From JAWPNA01 sp045402695 (GTDB lineage: Bacteria > Acidobacteriota > Polarisedimenticolia > JACPZX01 > DASXTC01), in assembly GCA_045402695.1 (NCBI GenBank), contig JAWPNA010000137.1:1-5603 (forward strand): a stretch of 5,603 bases of DNA, read 5' to 3'. The position numbers and the translations under genes are program-made. Positions 1-5,300 of the stretch are shown one piece after another. Position 1 is the first letter of the stretch, and each line of letters starts with the position of its first letter. Below the pieces are notes generated by a model, which saw nothing but the letters and a program-made list of their open reading frames with translations, was not told the DNA's origin and did no database searches.

Positions 1-298
1 ACCGGGCTGTGCGGGGTTCCCAGGCAAGAACGTGGAGCGTCCGGAGATCGGCCGGCACTGTCTGCTCCAGCTCGCGGTGGACGTGGACCGTGCCGGCTTC
101 GGAGATCTCCAGGTACGGTGATCGGTTTTCCATCTCGGTCATGGCGCCGGCGAAGGCGCTGTCGGCGTCCCGAGGCGTCACGCTGCGCAGCTCGCTCCAC
201 CGGGAAAGAAGCAAAGCCGAGAGGCTGAGCATCGTCGCCGCAAAGATCCCGATCAACGCCAGGATGATGAGCCAGTTTCGCTTCCGGGCCGTCTCCAT
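1..298 (-). CDS. Membrane-anchored protein of unknown function, N-terminal part only
   Basis: This is the first 99 codons of a leftward gene cut by the left window edge. It begins METARKRNWLIILALIGIFA. Residues 1-8 are basic and residues 9-32 are a long hydrophobic stretch, so I read an N-terminal membrane anchor (or uncleaved signal) with the rest outside the cytoplasm. Residues about 33-99 are soluble and charged, with no motif I recognise. The start is well fixed: an in-frame TGA lies only five codons upstream (plus-strand 311-313) and no other start codon intervenes. No strong Shine-Dalgarno sits at normal spacing; the nearest GAGGA is inside a hairpin arm (302-321). The gene is divergent from the sigma-54 activator at 683 and shares its 384-bp upstream region, but nothing shows that they work together. 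That it is a real gene rests on the membrane segment and open frame; the function is unassigned. Confidence 0.72.
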   Translation of the reverse strand, partial: METARKRNWLIILALIGIFAATMLSLSALLLSRWSELRSVTPRDADSAFAGAMTEMENRSPYLEISEAGTVHVHRELEQTVPADLRTLHVLAWEPRTAR

Positions 299-301
299 GA
301 A

Positions 302-321
302 CGAGGATTCTCACATCCTCG
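302..321. promoter_or_regulatory. Perfect 7-bp inverted repeat next to the start codon of the leftward gene
   Basis: CGAGGAT (302-308), a 6-nt spacer TCTCAC, then ATCCTCG (315-321) form a perfect dyad ending three bases before the ATG of the leftward gene. In that gene's transcript it would fold into a hairpin whose 5' arm holds the only GAGGA ribosome-binding-like stretch. It could limit translation, or act at DNA level as an operator for either divergent gene. Its centre is about 297 bp upstream of the inferred start of the rightward sigma-54 promoter, within the reach of enhancer sites but farther than usual. The dyad is seen directly; its role is inferred. Confidence 0.4.
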
Positions 322-582
322 AGGCCGCAATCGCAAGGCGGCAACCTGACGCTCGCATCGAGCCAGTCTCTCGATGTGCTTGCATGTTGCCCGATCCCGC
401 CGCCCGGGACGACAGCCGCATCAGACCAGGCCGCGAACACCCGCCGATGGTTTTCGTGACAGCCGGTGTAACAGTCCGCACGACCTCAATCGCCGGCCCC
501 TGCGCCGAGCCATCCCCATTTCCCGCAAGACCTTAGCCATGCGATCTGTCCTGCCGGATCGGCTGAAACTCCTTGTCTCCCG

Positions 583-598
583 TGGCATGCACGTTGCC
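583..598 (+). promoter_or_regulatory. Candidate sigma-54 (-24/-12) promoter for the short activator gene
   Basis: TGGCATG (583-589), four bases, then TTGC (594-597) match the sigma-54 consensus TGGCACG-N4-TTGC at 10 of 11 core positions, with GG and GC at the required spacing. The flanking positions fit poorly: the bases before TGG do not follow the extended consensus, and the base after TTGC is C rather than A/T. Transcription would start near 609, leaving a leader of about 74 nt before the ATG at 683. If real, the activator gene is itself sigma-54 dependent and could be autoregulated or switched on by the large activator on the right. Confidence 0.5.
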
Positions 599-674
599 CT
601 TCCTGGCCCCCGCAGACCGGCTCAATCCAGTGCCGGGGCAGGTCCGACGAGCAGCGAGGCCGAACGTGGCGCAT

Positions 675-682
675 GAGGGGAG
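675..682 (+). promoter_or_regulatory. Unusually close ribosome-binding sequence for the short activator
   Basis: GAGGGGAG directly abuts the ATG at 683, giving 0-2 nt between purine core and start codon where 5-9 nt is usual. The start cannot easily move: an in-frame TGA lies at 674-676, and no ATG, GTG or TTG follows 683 before the conserved IIGKSPAI segment. Initiation here may be inefficient, which would suit a low-abundance regulator. Confidence 0.45.
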
Positions 683-1648
683 ATGGACATCACGACGGAT
701 GAGGCGGCGCGCGCGGGGATCATCGGCAAGAGCCCGGCCATCACGAAGCTCAACTCTCTGATCGCGAAGGTCGCGGCCAGCCACGCCAACGTGCTGATCG
801 AAGGAGAAAGCGGCACGGGCAAGGAGCTGGTGGCGCGCGCGATCCACCTGGCGAGCCCACGCCGCGGGGCGCCGTTTATCGGGGAGAACTGCGCGGCGCT
901 GTCAGAGTCGCTCATCGAGAGCGAATTGTTCGGCCACGTGCGTGGGGCCTTCACGGGGGCGGAGAGAGACAGAAGAGGACTGTTCGCGCTGGCGGACGGG
1001 GGGACGCTGTTTCTGGACGAGGTGGGGGACATGAGCCCGCGCATCCAGGCGAAGCTGCTGCGGGTGCTGCAGGAAGGGGAGTTCCGGCCATTGGGGGGCC
1101 GCGACCTGATCCGGACGGATCTGCGGATCATCGCGGCCACCAACCGGGAGCTGCAGGCGATGGTGGAGTCGGGCGGATTCCGGGGTGATCTGTATTACCG
1201 GCTGAACGTGGTAGGGCTGAAGCTGCCGCCGTTGAGAGAGCGGGCGGAGGACGTCCCGCTGCTGGTGGAGCACTTCCTGTCGAAGGTGAGGGAAGCCACG
1301 GTGAAGGTGATCTCGCGCGAGGCGATGGAGATTCTGGGACGCTACCCGTGGCCGGGCAACGTGCGGGAGCTGCGCAACGTGGTGGAGCGGGCGGTGGTGA
1401 TGGCCTCGGGGGTGACAGTAGGTGTGGACGCGCTTCCCGACACAATCATCGACTACGCGCTGGCGGAGAAGAGCGAGCCGTACCCCGATGGGCAGGCCAA
1501 GCCGCACGAGCGGGTGATGATCGAGACGGCACTGATCAGGTTCCGGGGCGACAAGGCCAAGACCGCCCGCTTCATCGGATGGTCCCGGACAAAGCTGTAT
1601 CGGCGGATGAGCCGGCTCAGCATTCCGCCCGGCTTCGGGCGGTTGTGA
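683..1648 (+). CDS. Sigma-54-dependent transcriptional activator without a sensor domain (AAA+ / Fis HTH)
   Basis: This 321-residue bacterial enhancer-binding protein would use ATP hydrolysis to remodel sigma-54 RNA polymerase bound at -24/-12 promoters. The AAA+ domain starts almost at once (IIGKSPAI, from residue 13). It has Walker A GESGTGKE (41-48), the sigma-54-contacting loop GAFTGA (88-93), Walker B TLFLDE (108-113), sensor I AATN (150-153), arginine-finger region FRGDLYYR (166-173) and sensor II YPWPGNVREL (221-230). A Fis-type helix-turn-helix lies at about 277-313 (ETALIRFRGDKAKTARFIGW, then SRTKLYRR). All catalytic motifs look intact. Most relatives carry a receiver, GAF, PAS or FHA domain first; here only 12 residues precede the AAA+ domain, as in PspF-type activators, so control must come from expression level or a partner. 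It converges on the cysteine-rich protein gene, sharing a terminator, and may have its own sigma-54 promoter at 583. Its AAA+ domain aligns without gaps to that of the large activator at 2343-5603. The class is certain; the target genes are inferred. Confidence 0.95.
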   Translation: MDITTDEAARAGIIGKSPAITKLNSLIAKVAASHANVLIEGESGTGKELVARAIHLASPRRGAPFIGENCAALSESLIESELFGHVRGAFTGAERDRRGLFALADGGTLFLDEVGDMSPRIQAKLLRVLQEGEFRPLGGRDLIRTDLRIIAATNRELQAMVESGGFRGDLYYRLNVVGLKLPPLRERAEDVPLLVEHFLSKVREATVKVISREAMEILGRYPWPGNVRELRNVVERAVVMASGVTVGVDALPDTIIDYALAEKSEPYPDGQAKPHERVMIETALIRFRGDKAKTARFIGWSRTKLYRRMSRLSIPPGFGRL

Positions 1649-1673
1649 TGAAGCGCACGCTGCCGGAAATAAA

Positions 1674-1697
1674 AAGGGCGCTCTGCTGAGCGCCCTT
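1674..1697 (-). terminator. Intrinsic terminator, probably bidirectional, between converging genes
   Basis: AAGGGCGCTC (1674-1683), loop TGCT, GAGCGCCCTT (1688-1697) make a perfect 10-bp GC-rich stem. Read leftward, the stem runs into TTTTTATTT (complement of about 1667-1675, partly inside the stem), a textbook rho-independent terminator ending the transcript of the cysteine-rich protein gene 55 nt after its stop. Read rightward, it sits 25 nt after the activator's stop but is followed by TTCATCGCTT, a poor U-tract, so termination in that direction would be weaker. Confidence 0.85.
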
Positions 1698-1751
1698 CAT
1701 CGCTTGAATCTCCGGTCTGTGGGCCAGAGCCGGTCTAGCGGACGTCCGTAC

Positions 1752-2066
1752 TCAGCAGCCGCCGACGCCGCAGGAGCAGGTGCCCAGAATGCGGCAGCCA
1801 CCCACACCGTCAACGGTCACGTCACCCGGGTCCTGCACCACGCCCTTGCCGTTTCCTTTATTCTCGATTATCGCCTTCAACGCGGCCGCCACGTGCGCCG
1901 GCAGCAGCGAGCTGAACGTATCGAGCACCGTCGGCGTCGCAACGGTGGGGCTGCTGATCGAGCAGTCCCGACCGCGGCATCCACCCACGCCCGCCACCAC
2001 CGGCTGAGAAACCGTCAACACCACGAGGGCCATCACCATCAGAGCTGCGATCCTCTTGCCCGTCAT
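1752..2066 (-). CDS. Secreted cysteine-rich protein with three GVGGC motifs, unknown function
   Basis: This 104-residue protein matches no family I recognise. Residues 1-25 form a Sec signal peptide: basic MTGKR, a hydrophobic core about 6-20 and a cleavage-like site QPVVA before G26. The mature protein would have about 79 residues and six cysteines (C30, C35, C91, C97, C99, C104). GVGGC occurs at 26-30, 87-91 and 100-104, so the predicted mature chain starts and ends with it. The module GVGGCR-x(3-4)-C appears at both ends (26-35 and 87-97). The middle (about 36-86) is cysteine-free, with a likely amphipathic helix (LLPAHVAAALKAIIEN, 54-69) and a glycine-rich linker. I chose the ATG at 2066 because AAAGGGG sits 7 nt before it and the signal peptide begins there; the frame stays open to 2258, but the extra residues look non-coding. 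VGGC could also be a lipobox, making C30 a lipidated cysteine, though it lies about ten residues past the hydrophobic core. A sigma-54 promoter lies upstream, and the flanking genes on both sides are sigma-54 activators. It could be a structural, signalling, metal-binding or antimicrobial peptide; no processing or export gene is in the window. Confidence 0.85.
   Translation of the reverse strand: MTGKRIAALMVMALVVLTVSQPVVAGVGGCRGRDCSISSPTVATPTVLDTFSSLLPAHVAAALKAIIENKGNGKGVVQDPGDVTVDGVGGCRILGTCSCGVGGC
1755..1991 (-). repeat. Three GVGGC-encoding repeats in the secreted protein gene
   Basis: The repeats lie at 1977-1991, 1794-1808 and 1755-1769. Their codons differ: GGC GTG GGT GGA TGC, GGT GTG GGT GGC TGC, and GGC GTC GGC GGC TGC respectively. 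The peptide is identical while third positions vary, so the motif looks conserved as protein rather than as a recent DNA duplication. Confidence 0.85.
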
Positions 2067-2073
2067 GACTACA

Positions 2074-2080
2074 CCCCTTT
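2074..2080 (-). promoter_or_regulatory. Ribosome-binding site fixing the start of the secreted protein
   Basis: On the minus strand AAAGGGG ends 7 nt before the ATG at 2066, with a further GGAG just upstream. This normal spacing, together with the signal peptide starting at that ATG, decides against the longer reading frame beginning at 2258. Confidence 0.65.
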
Positions 2081-2132
2081 CTCCAGTACCTGCGGTCCAA
2101 GATGTACTGCGCCCGAACTCGGCTTCGCATGG

Positions 2133-2148
2133 AGCAGGGAGTGTGCCA
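2133..2148 (-). promoter_or_regulatory. Sigma-54 (-24/-12) promoter of the secreted cysteine-rich protein
   Basis: On the minus strand the sequence reads CGGGC-TGGCAC-ACTCC-CTGC-T. Against mrNrYTGGCACG-N4-TTGCW, the extended upstream bases, the TGGCAC block, the GG-to-GC spacing and the A/T after TGC all fit. Only the seventh base (A for G) and the first T of TTGC (C) differ. Transcription should start near 2122, giving a leader of about 56 nt. The match is strong for unselected GC-rich sequence, and genes for sigma-54 activators lie on both sides. I saw no competing -35/-10 promoter. Confidence 0.75.
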
Positions 2149-2265
2149 GCCCGGCGTGGGCAGCCCGAGGCTATGCGTAACTTGCTGACATGAAAAGAGA
2201 TCATGGCGTGCAGGGAAGGGGGAAAGAGGCGCCGCCTGACGGAGGGCTCGTCTCGCATTGAGACT

Positions 2266-2286
2266 CAGGATCCGTGTCGGATCCTG
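2266..2286. promoter_or_regulatory. Perfect 9-bp inverted repeat, candidate enhancer site for a sigma-54 activator
   Basis: CAGGATCCG (2266-2274), spacer TGT, CGGATCCTG (2278-2286) is an exact dyad. Its centre lies about 154 bp upstream of the inferred sigma-54 start at 2122, within the normal range for activator binding sites that act by DNA looping. Each arm contains the palindrome GGATCC, and the two copies are 11 bp apart, about one helical turn, so two dimers could bind the same face. It also lies 57 bp beyond the large activator's stop and could form an RNA hairpin, but no T-run follows in either direction, so it is a poor intrinsic terminator. A weaker dyad, GTCTC-N5-GAGAC (2250-2264), lies next to it. 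Confidence 0.5.
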
Positions 2287-2322
2287 CAAGCTATTGCGTT
2301 AAAAGGAGAAACACCTAGGCGT

Positions 2323-2341
2323 GGAGCGGTGGCCCGCTTCC
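2323..2341 (-). terminator. Weak candidate terminator after the large activator
   Basis: Minus-strand GGAAGCGG, a short loop and CCGCTCC form a GC-rich stem with one bulged base immediately after the stop codon at 2343-2345. A T-rich stretch (TTTCTCCTTTT) follows only about 11 bases later, too far for a good intrinsic terminator. Read-through from the large activator into the secreted protein gene is therefore possible. Confidence 0.25.
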
Positions 2342-2342
2342 A

Positions 2343-5300
2343 TCAATGTGAGATGCCGAGCTTGCGCAGCTTGCGGAAGATCGTGGCCCGGCTGATCCCC
2401 AGAAGCTCGGCGGCGCGCCCTCGGTTGCCCGCGGCCTCCATCAGCGCCTTCTCGATCTGTCGGCGCTCGAGCACTTCCAGCGACGCGAATGCCTCCCTGT
2501 CCTCCAGGCGCGTGATCTTCTCGAACAACTCGCCGCTCTCCATGATGTCGCGCTGCGTGATGATGTCTCCCGAGCTGAGCACGGCCAGCCGCTGCATCTC
2601 GTTTTCCAGCTCGCGGATGTTGCCCGGCCAGGAATAGCGCAGCAGAAGCTGCAGAGCGCCGACTTCCATCCGCTTGACCGTGCCGCCGGTCTCGCGCGCC
2701 GGCTTGGACAGGAAGTGCTCGACCAGGAGCGGGATGTCCTCCTTGCGCTCGCGCAGCGGCGGCAGCGGGATGCGCACCACGTTGATGCGGTAGTACAGAT
2801 CCTCCCGGAAGCGGCCCTCCTTCATCATCTTCTCGAGGTCCTTGTTGGTGGCCGTGACGATTCTCACGTCCACCTTTCGCGTGTCCTTGCCGCCGACCGG
2901 ACGGATCTCGCCCTCCTGCAGCGCCCGCAGCAGCTTGCTTTGCATCGGCAGCGACATGTCCGCGACCTCGTCGAGAAACATCGTGCCGCCGTCGGCCTGC
3001 TCGAACAGGCCCCGGTGGTCCCTGTCGGCTCCCGTGAAGGCCCCGCGCACGTGGCCGAACATCTCGCTCTCCATGAGGGCGTCGGGGATCGCGGCCACGT
3101 TCTCGGTGAGGAACCTCTTGTGACGCCGAGGCCCGCTGTAGTGCAGGGCGCGTGCCACCAGCTCCTTGCCGGTGCCGCTCTCTCCGTGGATCAGCACCGG
3201 GAGGTTCGAGGCCGCCACCTTCTCCAACAGGTCATAAACAGCCTGCATCTTCACGTTCTTGCCGATGATGTTCTGATACCGGTTGCGCTCGCCGGCCTCC
3301 CGGCGCAGGTAGACGTTTTCCATGGCGAGCCGCTCGTGCATGCGCGCCTGCTCGACGGCCCCGCCGGCAAGGTCGGCGAACGCGGTGAGAAAGCGCAGAT
3401 CCCGCTCGTCGAAGGAGGTGCCCCGCCGGCGGCTGTCCACATAGACCGTGCCGATGATCCGGTCGCGCACCTTCATCGGCACGCACATGAGCGACTTGAT
3501 CGAGTAGAGACTCACGCTCTTGAAGTTGCGGAAGCGGTCATCATGAAGCGTGTCGAGCGCCACCATTATGTGGCCGGCGGCGGCTTCCTTCACCACGCTG
3601 TGGCTGTACTCGAGCGCGTCGCGGACGGTTTCCTCCTCGACCTCGCGCGCCGCGGCCACCTGCTGGTCGCCCGTGGTTTCGTCCAGCAGGATGACGAGTC
3701 CTCGCTCTGCCTTGACGATGCCGAGCGCAACATCCAGGACGCGATCGAGCAAGGACTCGGGGTCGGACATCGAGCTGATGATGCCGGTGATCTCGTAGAG
3801 GGCCGACAATGTGAGGTCGGCGGTCGCCTCTGGGCCCAAAGTCGCGGCCCGCGCCGGCCGTGGCGCCGCGGCCGCCGCTTTCCTCATCGCCTCCGCGCGG
3901 CGCGGCTCGGCGAGATAGGTCAGCCGGATCTGCCCATCGGCGATGCTGTCCGCGACTTCCCGCAGAACGGTGGCGGCGCACCCCAGCTCGTCTCTTTCGG
4001 CCTGGCGGTGGCCCGCCTGCTGCTGAATGCCCGCCAGGATGAGATGGGCCTGCCACCTGATCTCGGCAAGGCCCGCGGGCTCGGCCAGAGCGAGAGCGCG
4101 GTGTGCTGCTTCGGCGGCTTCCTGGTGACGGGCCAGGGCCACCAGGCACTCGGCGATCAGGAGCTCGGCGGCCGCCTGGACCTCGCACAACCGTCCCTCG
4201 GTGGCGGCTTCGAGAGCCTGCCGAGCGCTCTGCAAAGCGGGCTCGTTCTCCTCGACCGCGCGCGCGGCGCGGGCGGCGGCCTCGTGCAGGCGCGCGCGCA
4301 GGCGCGGGCTATCGACTCCCGAGGCCAGCTTGGTGGCCTTGCGAAGGATCTCCTTGAGAGCCTTGGGCTCTCGATCTGTCGTGTCCGGTGAAGAGAGGCG
4401 ATCCAGCGCGAGGGAGCTCAGCGCGTAGGCCTCCTGGTTGGCCAGGCCGGCGCGCTGGGCCACCGAGGCCGCCCGCCCATGAGCGGCCGCCGCCTCGGCG
4501 TGGTGGCCGAGGTCGCGCTCGATCATCCCGAGAAAGTCGAGCAGCTCGCACAGCAAGGGATCCAGCCCCAATGCCTGCGCGTTGGCCACGCCGTCTGAGG
4601 CCGCCTGAAGCGCGCGGTCCATCCTGCCCTGCATGTGGTAGACGGTCGCGAGGTTCGCCTGGCACTGGGCTGCCTGGAATCGGTCCCGGTGACGCTTCGC
4701 GAGGTCGGCGGCCTCCTCCGATCGGCTCGCGGCCGAGGCGAGGTCCCCGCGTTTGCGGTACCAGGAACCCAGGTTGCCGAGCACTTCCCACGTGCGTTGC
4801 AGATCGGGGAGCTTCTGCCAGATTCTGAGCGATTCCTCCAGAAGCGTCCGGCCCTCATCCGTGCCACCCTGCAGCGTGTCGATCGAGCCGAGGTTGTTGA
4901 GCGACGCGGCCACGCCGGGCATGTGCCCGATCTCGCGCCACAAGGCGAGCGCCTCCTTGTTGAGCGCCTTGGCCTCATCGAGCCGGCCGCGTGCCCCAGC
5001 GATATTGGCCAGCACCAGGATGCAGCTCGCGCGGTTGTGCTTCTCTCCCTCGGCCTTCAGCGCGGTGACCAGCCGCTGGGCCGTTCTCTGCGCCTCGTCG
5101 TGCTGCCCGCCGCGCCACTGCACGTCAAGCAGCCGTGACGTGCCGGTCCAGGCCATCTCCTTATCGCCGGCGGCGCGGGCTCCCTTCATCAGGCGCTCGT
5201 AGGTCTCGGTCGCCCGCACGCGATCGCGGGCCTGCCGGTAGGCGTCGCCCAGATGAAGCTGGAGGCGCAGCCGGCGTGTCGAGTCCGATGGAGGCACCAG

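Larger units (their letters stand above)
299..682. other. Divergent intergenic region between the membrane protein and the short sigma-54 activator
   Basis: This stretch of 384 bases has no convincing gene. Open frames across it (for example plus-strand 374-676) translate to Arg/Pro/Ser-rich sequence typical of random reading of GC-rich DNA, with no domain. What it does hold is the 302-321 dyad, a candidate -24/-12 promoter at 583-598, and a purine-rich run just before the start at 683. A small dyad, CGATC-N10-GATCG (542-561), is visible but sits only about 20-40 bp above the -24 element. I saw no clear -35/-10 promoter for the leftward gene. Confidence 0.6.
2067..2342. other. Control region between the secreted protein and the large activator
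   Basis: These 276 bases hold no gene I can support. From right to left they contain a weak hairpin after the large activator (2323-2341), the 2266-2286 dyad, a locally AT-richer patch (about 2171-2206) between dyad and promoter where DNA bending would be expected, the -24/-12 promoter (2133-2148), and the leader with its ribosome-binding site. The order of binding site, bendable DNA, promoter and gene is that of a standard sigma-54 control region. In-frame codons 2067-2258 upstream of the secreted protein show no signal or domain. Confidence 0.6.

Noticed and set aside
379..392. Second -24/-12-like sequence (CTTGCATGTTGCCC)
   Set aside because: It has a TTGC but lacks the essential GG at -24.
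9..536. Plus-strand open frame across the left edge and intergenic region
   Set aside because: It is antisense to the membrane protein gene and continues into non-coding DNA. Its composition is Arg/Ser/Pro-rich with no recognisable feature.
1977..2066. Double-glycine bacteriocin leader or MYXO-CTERM-type sorting signal in the GVGGC protein
   Set aside because: There is no LSxxELxxIxGG-type leader, the N-terminus is a normal Sec signal, and no C-terminal membrane helix or basic tail follows the C-terminal GVGGC.
2178..2190. IHF-like site between the dyad and the -24/-12 promoter
   Set aside because: The location is right, but the sequence TAA-N4-CTGACA misses two of the conserved IHF positions, so it is too weak to list as a site.
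2067..2258. N-terminal extension of the secreted protein to an ATG at 2258
   Set aside because: The added 64 residues are Arg/Pro-rich with no motif, they would bury the signal peptide, and they cover the sigma-54 promoter. The ATG at 2066 has a good ribosome-binding site.
2266..2286. The dyad as the intrinsic terminator of the large activator
   Set aside because: No T-run follows the stem on the minus strand. Its position relative to the sigma-54 promoter fits an activator site better, although a hairpin role cannot be excluded.
2715..4391. Long plus-strand open frame of 558 codons
   Set aside because: It lies wholly antisense to the large activator, and its translation mirrors conserved TPR/GAF/AAA+ codons without any domain of its own. 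Long antisense frames are common in GC-rich coding DNA.
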